A DNA stretch of 64,000 nt from Streptomyces sp. NBC_00490 (GTDB lineage Bacteria; Actinomycetota; Actinomycetes; Streptomycetales; Streptomycetaceae): the NCBI RefSeq assembly GCF_036013645.1, contig NZ_CP107869.1, forward strand, positions 372,001 to 436,000. The letters run 5' to 3'. Below, piece after piece: positions 7,654-16,669 of the stretch (the stretch's first letter is position 1; each line of letters opens with the position of its first letter). A program made the translations under genes and the position numbers. The notes under the pieces are model-generated. The model made no database searches and was not told the origin of the DNA. It saw nothing but the letters and a program-made list of their open reading frames with translations.

Positions 7654-10527
7654 TCACGCGGTCTCCGACAGGTCGAACTGCAGGTCGATCGGCAGCTGTT
7701 GGCGGCCACCTATCTTCAACTTGCGGTAGACCCGGGTCAAGTGCTGCTCGACGGTGCTGACGGTGATGTACAGCTGCGAGGAGATGTCGCGGTTGGTGTA
7801 GCCACAGGCGGCCAGGGCCGCCACTCGCTTCTCCGAGTCGCTCAGCTTGGCCTCGCGGGTGTCCACCAGGGTCTTCTCCGGGCCGGTGCCCCAGCCGGCC
7901 TCTCCGTGTTCGAGGCGGATCCGCGCGCACAAGGGCTCGGCACCGCACTCCCTGGCCAGCTCCCAGGCCCGCCGGGACGCCATCGCGGCCTGCCCCAGGT
8001 CCCCGAGCCGCTTGTGGGTCTCCCCCAGGTCGCACAGGGCCCGCGCCAGCTCCAGGCGGTCCCCGGACTGCCGCAGCTGGGCCACGGCCCGGGTGAGCAG
8101 ACCCAGCCGCTCCCCCGGCGCGGACGCCTCGGCGAGCAGCCGCAGGGAGATGCCGTGGATCCGGGGGTTGGCGTCGTCGAGGCGGGAGATCTGTTCCAGG
8201 AGCAGCCGCTCGGCCTCCTTGCACTCGCCGGTCCCGAGCAGCGCCTCAGCCAGGTCGCTGCGCCACGGCACCCACACCGGCTGGTCGAGGCCCCAGCGCT
8301 GGGTCGTGCGGCCCACGGCCGTGAAGTCGTCCAGCGCCGCGTCGAGGCGGTTCGTGGCCAGGTGGTAGTGGCCCCGGGCCCGCAGGTACGTCAGTCCGTA
8401 GGCGCTCGCGTACAGCGCCTGCGAGACGGGCTCGTTGAGCTTGCGGGCGCCGGCCTCGTACTTGCCCATGGCGGTCTGGGCCATCACCTGGACGGCGATC
8501 AGGCCGCAGGCCAGGACGCTGCGTTTGCGTTCGGCGAGGCGGTCCAGCCCCGCGTCGATGCAGCGCTCGGCCTCCTCGGGGTTCCCCTGCGCGAGGGCGA
8601 CCTCGGCGCGCAACCCGGCGATCATGGCGTACCAGCCGCCCGCGCCGCGGCGGGCGGTGTGCTTGAGGAGCACGTCGCACCAGTGGCGGGCCTGTTCCGT
8701 CCTCCCGGAGAACAGCAGGCACTTGATGGCGCTGGTGATGGGCTCCATCGTGGCGTCAGTGAGCGCGGAGCGCTGCAGCATCTCCTCGGCCGCGGTGGCG
8801 AAGTCGCCGCGCCGGGGGCCGAGGAGCAGCCTCCACGGCTGGCCGGCCCGGGAGAGCAGCGACTCGCTCCCCGGCCGGGCCGGGAGGACCCGCACCTCGC
8901 CGCCCTGGTGCGGGATGCCGCCCAGCCGGCCGTCCGTCCACGGATAGCGGCGTTCCACGATGGAGGTCATCAGGGCACCTCCCGTGCCCCGGTCCTGCCC
9001 GGCGGCGGCCTGCCCGGCGGCGGCGTGGTCGACGGGCGCGGCGCCGCCGGCGGCACGGGCGAGCCCGACGGCCGCGGACGCCACGCCGGCGCCCTGGGGC
9101 CCGCGGACGAGCACCTCGTACGCCTCCTCGAGCCGCCGGTGCGCCAGGAACAGGTCCGCGATCGCCGTCGTGTACCGCGGCGGTGCCTGGCCCGCCCGTA
9201 CGGCCCCGAGCAGTTCCTCGGCGGCCGTCTCCGCGGCGGAGGGGTGGTTGCGCCGCAGGATGACCGAGGTACGCACCTTGATCTCGATGCGCCGGCCGGG
9301 CTCGTCGCAGACGCGGTGGGCCAGGTCCAGGCAGGCCACGGCCACGCCGTCCTCGTCGTCGGCGAGCGCCTCCTCCGCGGCGTCGCACAGGACCGCGGCC
9401 GCCCACGACTCGCTGACCCGCTCCAGCGCCAGCAGGTGGGGAGCGACGGCCGAGGCCCGGGCGCCGTCGGCGTACAGCAGGGTGGCCGCCCTGCGGTGGA
9501 GCTGCTGACGGTGCTCGGGGTCCATGCCGTCCAGGACCTGGCTGCTGACCGCCGGGTGCTGGAAGTCGCAGTCGTCGACCACACCGGCGGCGTGCAGGGC
9601 GCGCAGGCCCTGGGCGGCCAAGGTGCGGGGCAGCCGGCACAAGCGGCTGAGCAGATCGAGGGTGCTGGCCGCGCCGAGGACGGCCAGTCCGTCGGCGACC
9701 TTGGCGGCCGTGGGCCCGCTGCGGTCCAGGCAGGTGAGGACGGCGTGGGCAAACGTTTCCCCGGGCGCGGGGTCCAGACAGCCGGACGCACCCGCCGCCG
9801 TTCCGCGCTCCTCCTGCAGGGCGCGCAGCAGCAGCGGATTGCCCCGGGTCACGGCGTAGAACTCCTCCGCCGTTTCCTCCCGCACCGGCAGCCGGGACTG
9901 GTGGTGGGCGAGGAATCGGGCCACCGCGTCGGGACCGAGGCATCCCAGGCGGATCCTGCGGAAGTTCGGCTGGCGCAGGAATTCGGTGCGGTACGCGGTG
10001 TCCTGCTGCCGGTAGTAAAGGGCTTCCGTGAACACCATCAGCAGCCGGCTGGTACGCGAGCGGCCCGCTATGTGGAGCAGGTATTGCAGGGAGGCGCTGT
10101 CGGCGTGCTGGAGGTCGTCGATTCCGATGACGACGAGCCGGTCGCGCGCGACGGTGCGCAGCGTGGCCCAGAACCTCTGCATCCCCGCGCCCCTGCCCTG
10201 AGCCGTCCCGTCGGGCAGCCCGGGGCCGGTTGTTCCCTCTTCCTCGTCCAGCACGCGCTCGAGCCGGGTCTTGGTCTCGGGTGGCAGTGCTTCGCTGTGG
10301 ACGAGTTGCCTCACCAATCCCAGCGGAACGCTCTCCTCCGACGGCATTCCGGTGGCCCGGAGAACAATCGCCCCCGCGTCACTCGACAATTCCGCCAGGG
10401 CTTCCAGAAGCTCGGTTTTGCCACATCCCACAGGTCCTTCGACGAAAATAGTTCTCGCCCGTCCCGCCGCACTGTCCCGCACAGCTATTTTCAGTGCGAC
10501 GAGTTCTAATTCCCTGGCTATCAGCAT
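7654..10527 (-). CDS. LAL-family LuxR transcriptional activator (pathway-specific), TTA-containing
   Basis: 957 aa, the usual size of large ATP-binding LuxR (LAL) regulators such as PikD. ATG 10527 was chosen because a purine-rich GAAGGGGGA lies upstream and the Walker A motif then falls at residues 31-38 (GPVGCGKT). The Walker B-like segment is LVVIGIDDLQHAD, and the C-terminus holds a LuxR HTH (YTNRDISSQLYITVSTVEQHLTRVY region). Codon 7 is TTA (10509-10507, in MLIAREL), the rare leucine codon read only by the bldA tRNA, so expression is likely tied to development. It probably activates the flanking PKS, P450 and KAS III units. Confidence 0.93.
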   Translation of the reverse strand: MLIARELELVALKIAVRDSAAGRARTIFVEGPVGCGKTELLEALAELSSDAGAIVLRATGMPSEESVPLGLVRQLVHSEALPPETKTRLERVLDEEEGTTGPGLPDGTAQGRGAGMQRFWATLRTVARDRLVVIGIDDLQHADSASLQYLLHIAGRSRTSRLLMVFTEALYYRQQDTAYRTEFLRQPNFRRIRLGCLGPDAVARFLAHHQSRLPVREETAEEFYAVTRGNPLLLRALQEERGTAAGASGCLDPAPGETFAHAVLTCLDRSGPTAAKVADGLAVLGAASTLDLLSRLCRLPRTLAAQGLRALHAAGVVDDCDFQHPAVSSQVLDGMDPEHRQQLHRRAATLLYADGARASAVAPHLLALERVSESWAAAVLCDAAEEALADDEDGVAVACLDLAHRVCDEPGRRIEIKVRTSVILRRNHPSAAETAAEELLGAVRAGQAPPRYTTAIADLFLAHRRLEEAYEVLVRGPQGAGVASAAVGLARAAGGAAPVDHAAAGQAAAGQDRGTGGALMTSIVERRYPWTDGRLGGIPHQGGEVRVLPARPGSESLLSRAGQPWRLLLGPRRGDFATAAEEMLQRSALTDATMEPITSAIKCLLFSGRTEQARHWCDVLLKHTARRGAGGWYAMIAGLRAEVALAQGNPEEAERCIDAGLDRLAERKRSVLACGLIAVQVMAQTAMGKYEAGARKLNEPVSQALYASAYGLTYLRARGHYHLATNRLDAALDDFTAVGRTTQRWGLDQPVWVPWRSDLAEALLGTGECKEAERLLLEQISRLDDANPRIHGISLRLLAEASAPGERLGLLTRAVAQLRQSGDRLELARALCDLGETHKRLGDLGQAAMASRRAWELARECGAEPLCARIRLEHGEAGWGTGPEKTLVDTREAKLSDSEKRVAALAACGYTNRDISSQLYITVSTVEQHLTRVYRKLKIGGRQQLPIDLQFDLSETA

Positions 10528-11117
10528 ACGAAATCCGGATCCCCCTTCACCGATGGACCGGCGGTACTGACAGACCGTCAATACCTTCTGCTCCGGCGGC
10601 GGTTCGGCCGCTCCGCCTCCACGAGACCGAGGTCCGCACGGCAGATTCCCCCGCCCGTGTCCATAGATCGATGAAACCCTCGGGCTCGTCAGACTGTCAA
10701 CCATCCCCGGACCAAGCCCCTCCGCCTGGTCACCGACGGAAACGCGTATACCGCGACCTGATTCTGCCAATTCATACCGTAGTGAACGATCCCGTTTCCA
10801 TGGGAACCACTCATTCCGCTGTAAAGCCGCGGAGGTTGAACAGATCTGAACTCTCGCCAAATGCCTGCTGACGAAGCAGTGGTCGGCCGCCTCTCACATG
10901 CGACAGGATGATTGCCCGATGACCGGACGAGCGCGCGCCGGAAGATAGGGGTATCCCCCTACCGAAGTGCGGCGGACGCGATCGGTGCGGACCCGGATCC
11001 GCACACGGGGCGCACTACGGCACACCCGTGGACCACGATTTTTAACCATCTTTTTACACGGGGCGTAATTCAGTGGCACCGACGCGCCCAGTAGGGAAAC
11101 ATGCCTCAGCGGGCGCC
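10528..11117. promoter_or_regulatory. Upstream region of the LAL regulator with TAGGGG-N4-CCCCTA inverted repeat
   Basis: This 590-bp gap between the LAL start and the end of the KAS III gene holds no credible gene. At 10946-10961 it has an inverted repeat TAGGGG-TATC-CCCCTA, built from the hexamer found in the PKS/P450 promoter region, so autoregulation by the LAL protein is possible. An unusually AT-rich patch (about 11036-11070) sits just past the KAS III stop codon. Confidence 0.45.
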
Positions 11118-12140
11118 CTACTCGATCCCCTGCCACCTGACCAGTGCCGTGCCCAGCGACATCCCGCCACCGAACCCGGCCAGCAGCAACAGGTCCCCGT
11201 CGGCGAACGCCCCCTGCCTGCGCGCCGAGTCCAGCGCCAGCGGTATGGACGCGGCACTGGTGTTGCCGTGCTCGGCGACCGTGAGGTGCACGCGCGCCCG
11301 CGGCAGCCCGAGGCCGGGCAGGACCCTGTCCAGCATCACGCCGTTGGCCTGGTGCGGCACGAAGTGGTCCACGCTCGCGCCGTCCACGCCGTTCTCGGCG
11401 AGCGTGGCCCGGACGGCCGCGGGAAGCTCGGCCATCACGTACTCCGTGACCGACCGGCCGCTCATGCGGAAGGAGTGCCTGCCCTCGGCCACCGTCTGCT
11501 GCGACGCGGGCTCCCGGCTGCCGCCGGCCGGCACCTTGATGAGGTCGTGCAACGCGCCGTGGCTGGCCGCGTGCGCGCCCACCAGGCCGCGGTCCGGACC
11601 CACCGGGCCCAGCACGACCGCGCCCGCGCCGTCGCCGAACAGCACAGCGGTACGCCGGTCCGAGCGGTCGATGATGCGCGAGTAGAGGTCCGCGCCGATC
11701 ACCAGGGCGTGGCTCCCGGACGCGGCCCCCGGCGACTGCAGCAGCCGCGCGGCCACCACGAGGGCGAACACGAAGCCGCTGCACACGGCGTTGACGTCGA
11801 AGGCCGCCGCGTTCACCGCGCCGATGCGCTCCTGCACCAGGCAGGCCGTGGCAGGCTGTGGATGGTCGGGGGTGGACGTCGCCACCACGATCCAGCCGAG
11901 TCGGCCGGGGGCGACGCCCGCGGCGTCGAGCGCCTCGAGCGCCGCCTCGGCGGCGAGGTCGGAGGTGGCCTCGTCCTCGGCGGCGTAACGGCGGCTGCGG
12001 ATGCCGGTCTTGGCCTCGATCCAGTCGGCGGTGACGCCGGCCCGCTCGGCCACGAGGTGGTTCGGGACGGCCTCGGCGGGCAGGTACGACCCGGTGCCCA
12101 GGATGCCGACGGCCCGGTGCTCGGTCGGGGCTCCCATCAT
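11118..12140 (-). CDS. 3-oxoacyl-ACP synthase III (KAS III/FabH-like)
   Basis: 340 aa. The Cys-His-Asn triad is intact: Cys120 in DVNAVCSGF, His263 in PHQANG and Asn293 in EHGNTSAAS, numbered from the first of two adjacent ATGs (12140 and 12137). KAS III enzymes condense an acyl-CoA with malonyl-ACP; cluster-encoded members make starter units or feed unusual extender units. Position at the edge of the PKS locus and the accompanying 3-hydroxyacyl-CoA dehydrogenase suggest the latter, but no crotonyl-CoA reductase/carboxylase is visible here. No strong ribosome binding site precedes either ATG. Confidence 0.88.
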   Translation of the reverse strand: MMGAPTEHRAVGILGTGSYLPAEAVPNHLVAERAGVTADWIEAKTGIRSRRYAAEDEATSDLAAEAALEALDAAGVAPGRLGWIVVATSTPDHPQPATACLVQERIGAVNAAAFDVNAVCSGFVFALVVAARLLQSPGAASGSHALVIGADLYSRIIDRSDRRTAVLFGDGAGAVVLGPVGPDRGLVGAHAASHGALHDLIKVPAGGSREPASQQTVAEGRHSFRMSGRSVTEYVMAELPAAVRATLAENGVDGASVDHFVPHQANGVMLDRVLPGLGLPRARVHLTVAEHGNTSAASIPLALDSARRQGAFADGDLLLLAGFGGGMSLGTALVRWQGIE

Positions 12141-12252
12141 GCCGCCACCGTCGGCGTACTCGGTGCGGGGCTCCAGGAACGGCAGATCAAGACGGCCACC
12201 TCCGGCAGGGTGCGGGAGCTTCGACGTTACGGACACGGGCAGTCCCCGATAA

Positions 12253-12281
12253 CCCCTAACCGGGGCTCCCGGGCCCCCCTA
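12253..12281. promoter_or_regulatory. Two CCCCTA hexamers upstream of the KAS III gene
   Basis: Direct CCCCTA copies start at 12253 and 12276 (23-bp spacing), 113-141 bp upstream of the KAS III start and about 100 bp before the small rightward gene. Same hexamer as upstream of PKS/P450 and LAL. Functional assignment is inference. Confidence 0.4.
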
Positions 12282-12380
12282 GACACTCTGCGCGCGTCGT
12301 TCACGCCGGGCACGGGTGTGCTCGTGTCCGTGGCCGGGAGATCCAGTGCGCGGGACGGCAGCCTGGTCAGGGAGGAACAC

Positions 12381-12596
12381 TTGACCGACACCAGTAACAC
12401 CGGGCAGGCCCAGGACGAGGCTCAGGCGCCACGCCGGAGCGCCCTGCACCGCCTGATCCGCCACCCGCACCTCGGCATCGCGCTCACCGAGGCGATCACG
12501 CGCGTCGTCGGCGACGACCTCCGCACTGGCACCATGGTCGAACTCGTGGCGTCACCGCCAGAACGAACCTTCGTCGGCGGCGTCCTCACTATGTGA
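12381..12596 (+). CDS. Small hypothetical protein (71 aa)
   Basis: A TTG start at 12381 follows a strong GGAGGA at 5-nt spacing. The 71-aa product begins MTDTSNTGQAQDEAQ, has a basic middle (RRSALHRLIRHPH) and a conserved-looking segment ending in SPPERTFVGGVL. I do not recognise the family. It lies divergent from the KAS III gene at the cluster edge; an ATG-less reading and the lack of known relatives keep confidence low. Confidence 0.35.
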   Translation: MTDTSNTGQAQDEAQAPRRSALHRLIRHPHLGIALTEAITRVVGDDLRTGTMVELVASPPERTFVGGVLTM

Positions 12597-12985
12597 CCCC
12601 ATCCCGGCCCACCTCACGACCTAATCTTTTCGAAAAGAGGCCGTCAGACGACTGCCGGCTGTTCGGCTCGGGCGCACGGCAGGCTGCAACGAGCCGCCAA
12701 TTACCTTGTGGTTCATGCCGGAACGTTGGCGCCGAGAGTGGCAGCAGCCCAACCGGGCCGCAGCTCGACTATCACAATTACCTTCGTTGTAGAGCCCGGT
12801 TCGGGCTCGTGGCCCTCGGGGCCGGTATGACTCGTTGCCCCTGTCCTTGATGATCCGGGGGGTGCTGTCGCCGGTCCTGGCGGCACCGGATGGTCGCTGA
12901 TGGAAGCGTGTCCGCCGACAGGCAGGGCTGCGTAATGTGGCTGCCGATCTCCGGTGCCGGGCAGGCCACCGGTGGTGACTCCGGG
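12597..12985. other. Gene-free gap with an AT-rich palindrome
   Basis: No supported gene. At 12625-12638 there is a perfect palindrome TCTTTTCGAAAAGA, striking in this GC-rich context, 29 bp past the stop of the small upstream gene. It could be a terminator stem or a protein site; nothing decides between them. The rest leads into the transposase fragment. Confidence 0.5.
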
Positions 12986-13234
12986 GAGGGAAGGCTCAAG
13001 ACCTGGCTCGGCAAGCACCCCCGCTTCCATGTCCACTTCACTCCGACCGGCTCCTCCTGGATCAACCAGGTCGAGCGATGGTTCGGCCTGCTGACCGACA
13101 AGCTCATCCGCCGCGGCGTCCACACCTCGGTGAAGGCGCTGGAGGATGACATCAGGGCCCGGATCGACGCGTGGAACGAGAACCCCAGGCCCTTCACCTG
13201 GACCAAGACCGCCGACGAGATCCTCAACTCTCAA
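12986..13234 (+). pseudogene. IS630-family transposase C-terminal fragment
   Basis: About 83 codons match the end of IS630-type DDE transposases: WLGKHPRFHVHFTPTGSSW, then NQVERWF (the last acidic catalytic residue), and a DDIRARIDAWNENPRPFTW-type tail ending TADEIL. The N-terminal half, including the first two catalytic Asp residues, is missing and the reading frame has no start of its own. It abuts the NACHT pseudogene, so the insertion probably removed that gene's 5' end. Confidence 0.85.
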
Positions 13235-13235
13235 C

Positions 13236-14632
13236 CGGGTACTACCGGCCGGGCAACCTCTGGTGCTCTCCAGCCGCACCGCCGAGTACCGCCACGCGCT
13301 GACCCCACCAGCGGGTACGAGCATCCTCCTGAACGGAGCTGCAGGCATCCGCCTTCTTCCGCTGGACCCCGCGAAGGCGGCTGCCTACCTGGAGCGCGAC
13401 ACCGGTGGCTCCGGTACTGCAGCCGCGGCCCGCTGGAGCCGGGTCACTGCTTCGCTGGGCACTGGTACCCCCGCAGCTCAAGCGCTCAGCACCCCGCTCG
13501 GGCTGTTCCTGGCCCGTACCATTTGCAACCCCCGCCCCGACGAGGACCTGGCCGGCCTCGGCCATCCCGACGAACTCCTCGACGAAGCCTGCTTCCCCAC
13601 CCGTGAGGACATCGACACCCACCTGTTCGCCGCCTTCAGCGCCTCTGCCTACCGTCCCCCATCGCTGCCCCCCGTCCCCGCCCTTTAGCGCCCAGCAGGC
13701 CGAGCCACCCTCACCTTTCTCGCCGGCCACCTGCAGCACGGCCTCAGCGGCACGCCCAACCTCGCCTGGTGGCACCTCCGTAAAGCTCTCCCCAGACGCC
13801 GGTCCGCGTTCGCGGTGGGACTCGCAGCCTGGCGCGTGTTCGAGTTCTCGTTCGGCTTCGGGTTCGGGATCGCAAACGTGCTCGACTTCGGGCCGATCTA
13901 CACGGCAGGCGGCGGAGACAGGGTCGGGCTCAAGATCGGTTTCACACGTCCCGGGTTCTGGTTCGGTCTCCTCTTCGAGCTCCCGTGCGCACTAGTGGCA
14001 GCATGTATGACCTCTTTCGGAAGAGATAGAAGCCCCAGTGCAGGGCTCCGCTGGAGCTGGAGAGGGACATCCTGGCTTGTGACCGGGCTGACTGCCGGGC
14101 TTACTTTCGGGCTACTGTTCGGGCTCACCGCCGGGCTCACCGCCGGGCTCGCGAATGGGCTCCCCGTCGGGCTTGCGGCGGGGCTCGCGGGTGGTCTGAT
14201 GGGCGGGCTCAGGTCGGTACCCCCGACCTGGACAAGGCGGTGGCACCCTATGCGGTCCTGGCTCGGGACCGGCGCACGTTCTTGACCACGACGCTCGCGG
14301 GCGGCCTCGCTGGCGCACTTGCGCTCGGACTTGTGCTTGATCTCGGGAACGGAGGGAACAAGATGGGGCTCGCGGTTGCGGTCACGTTCGGACTTCCGTT
14401 CGGTCTCGCGTCGGGGCTCGTGGTCGGGCTCATCCTCGGACTCATACGGTCTGTGTGGCTGGAGTTCCTGGTAGCTCGGATCGCCTTGGCGCTACTGGGG
14501 CGTGTGCCCTGGCGTCTCATGCGTTTCCTGGCCGATGCCCACGAGTAGCGAGGCGTGCTACGACAGGTGGGAGCGGTGTATCAGTTCCGCCATCTCGAAC
14601 TGCAACGCCACCTCGCAGGGCGCCAGCATTGA
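13236..14632 (+). pseudogene. NACHT-type NTPase with Gly-Leu membrane repeats, 5'-truncated and decayed
   Basis: The remnant reads PAGQPLVLSSRTAEYRHAL onward, a sequence I recognise from Streptomyces NACHT NTPases, followed by LGLFLARTICNPRP and PTREDIDTHLFAAF, then a long run of GLxxGL repeats (13815-14215 and 14290-14460) typical of their membrane-embedded C-terminus. The 5' half with the P-loop is gone where the IS630 fragment begins. Three further lesions are visible: an in-frame TAG at 13686, a one-base loss in a C-run near 14219-14223 that shifts the frame, and a TAG at 14546 before the terminal VLRQVGAVYQFRHLELQRHL. It cannot make a full protein. Confidence 0.85.
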
Positions 14633-14848
14633 TCGCCTGGTGCCGAAGCAATACCGCAGTGGGACTTTGCTGCTCCAGACCTGGTTGGACCAGCCCATGG
14701 ACTACGTCGTACGAAACGGATCCGGACCCGGCGTTGCGCCCGTGCCTACGCCTTGGGATAGCTCTCCGGTCTGCCGCAGTCGACCGCGTTCGTCCCAACC
14801 ACGTGACTACCGATGATCTTGATTGATCAGCCCCGGAGCCGCGAGACC

Positions 14849-16669
14849 TCACCGAACGTCGTGCCGGTCTTCGTACGGGCCCGGGACGGGGAAGTACGCC
14901 TCAAGGAACGACGTCAGCTCAGCCTGCTGAGCGGGCAGGTCATGTTCACCGGAGACCGTGTCGTTCAGACAGAAGACGAGGCGGTCCCGCCGGGCGAGCA
15001 GGGTACCCAGACGGGCTGCAAGAGCGGGGTGGGTGAGGTCGAGGTAGGTGTAGCGCAGGCGGCCCGGCACCGCGCGGGCGGTGTGGAAGGCGTAGTAGTG
15101 GTGCAGGGACGAAACGATCGACAGGTCGTCGGGGCTGCGCAACCGGTGACTCGCGGTGGCGTGGTGCTGCATGGGGAATCTTTCCTCGATCTCGTACAGG
15201 ACGCTGCGCCGCAGTGCGTGCGGGGTGTGCTTCATCTTCTGGTTGATCACTGTGCCGAAGGTCGCCTCGATCAGAGCGCGGTTGTTCTTGCCCGCTGCCG
15301 CAACGGGCACGTCGTCCGCACAGGGCGGACCCGACGGGATGAGGACCGTCGAGGGAAAGAACTTGGTCAGGCCGTTGGCGAGAAAGAAGTCCTGCGGGGT
15401 CGTCGGCCTGCCGAGGAACACGTCGTCGTTGAAGTACAGGAAGTGCTCGGACAGACCGTCGATGTGGTGCAACTGGCTCTCAATGGCATGGGAGTTGAAG
15501 GTGGGCAGCAGGCGGGGGTCACTGAAGATCTCCTTGTGGCTGACGACGCGGAGACCAGGCACGCCCGCCTCCAGCCATGACGGTGTTTGCTCGTCCGTGA
15601 CCAGGTAGACGGTGCGTACCCAGGGCGCGTACAGATGGAGGGAACGCAGGGAGTAGCGCAGTTCGTCACGGTTGAGGTAGCGGGCCGCGTTCGCGGCTTC
15701 GTCGTGGTAACCCGGCCCGGTACACGCCGATCGGCGGCTCAGCCACTGCGGGTCACAGCCGTCGACCCATGTGTATACGACGTCCACGGGGAAGCGGATG
15801 TCGTCGGGTGCCGGGCGGGCGAACTCCCGACGGGTGCGCACTCTCGGCGGTACGGTTCCGGCGGGTGTGAGCCACGTGAACAGCGAGTCGGAGGCGTACA
15901 CCGCCAAGTCGTTGCGCCGCACCTGGTCGGCCTTGCGGTTGGGCCGCGGGGCGCGGAGCAGGTCCCCTTCCCCGGTCCAGAACTCCACGTCGCAGCCGTA
16001 TTTGGGGCCCAGCGTCAGCTGCCCTCGCGGGTCACTGTGGTACCACGTCACGCGGATGGTGTCGGCGAAGGAGAGCCATCGCCAGGAACCGTGTGTGAAC
16101 CCCGGCCTGGTGGAACGCCGTTCCTGCCATCGCGTGTCCAGCGAGCAGACGTAACCGGGCCGCTCCCGGCAGGCCCGCTGCAAGGCGCGCACCACGGCCC
16201 TGCGGTCGTCGGCACAGACCGCGACGGCCGCCGCAGTGTTGCTGCGGCCGCGGACCCGGAAATAGTCGATGCCCGCCTGCTCGAACGCCTGGCATACCGA
16301 TGCCGCGTTGGCGTTGCGGGCGGCGAGGGGTGACACGTCGCTCTGCACGATGACCACCTTGGGGACGTCCCGCACCAGTCGCACCTCCCGGTCAGCGCCC
16401 TCGCTCAGCCTGGGCCGTGCGCGTCGCAGCCAGGTCGCCCGCACCGTGCCCAGCAGGTGCCGTGCAAGCGGTACCACTGCCACCTGCCGCTTCATCCGGG
16501 CGCGGGCCGCGACGGACGTCCGGGCCACGACGGCCCGCCTGATGCGACCGGGCACGGCGCGCCGGTACAGGCGCAGCAGCGCGGAATCCTCAAAGCCGCG
16601 GCGGACCGCGAGCCCTGATACAGCCACGGCCGAAGACGACCTACGCCCCTGGGGCGTGGCAGCAGCCAT
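14849..16669 (-). CDS. Stealth family sugar-phosphate transferase
   Basis: 606 aa. GGAGGGGGG precedes ATG 16669. It shows the Stealth conserved regions: CR1 VDVVYTWVDGCDPQW, CR2 RDELRYSLRSLHLYAPWVR with VYLVTDEQTP and the FNDDVFLG acidic motif, CR3 around the NNRALIEATFG region, and a C-terminal AYFPVPGPYEDR (CR4-like). Stealth proteins transfer hexose-1-phosphates to glycans (capsule or wall polymers, as in bacterial capsule phosphotransferases and eukaryotic GNPTAB). The basic N-terminus (about 80 residues rich in Arg) has no clear signal peptide. It stands alone between pseudogenes, so acceptor and pathway are unknown. Confidence 0.9.
   Translation of the reverse strand: MAAATPQGRRSSSAVAVSGLAVRRGFEDSALLRLYRRAVPGRIRRAVVARTSVAARARMKRQVAVVPLARHLLGTVRATWLRRARPRLSEGADREVRLVRDVPKVVIVQSDVSPLAARNANAASVCQAFEQAGIDYFRVRGRSNTAAAVAVCADDRRAVVRALQRACRERPGYVCSLDTRWQERRSTRPGFTHGSWRWLSFADTIRVTWYHSDPRGQLTLGPKYGCDVEFWTGEGDLLRAPRPNRKADQVRRNDLAVYASDSLFTWLTPAGTVPPRVRTRREFARPAPDDIRFPVDVVYTWVDGCDPQWLSRRSACTGPGYHDEAANAARYLNRDELRYSLRSLHLYAPWVRTVYLVTDEQTPSWLEAGVPGLRVVSHKEIFSDPRLLPTFNSHAIESQLHHIDGLSEHFLYFNDDVFLGRPTTPQDFFLANGLTKFFPSTVLIPSGPPCADDVPVAAAGKNNRALIEATFGTVINQKMKHTPHALRRSVLYEIEERFPMQHHATASHRLRSPDDLSIVSSLHHYYAFHTARAVPGRLRYTYLDLTHPALAARLGTLLARRDRLVFCLNDTVSGEHDLPAQQAELTSFLEAYFPVPGPYEDRHDVR

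Noticed and set aside
5680..10509. Very long open frames opposite or across real genes (for example 5680-10509 plus and 44920-47640 minus)
   Set aside because: They are by-products of high GC. The opposite or alternative frames hold the recognised dehydrogenase, LAL and AdhE motifs, and the long frames themselves give Arg/Gly/Ala-rich text with no domain.
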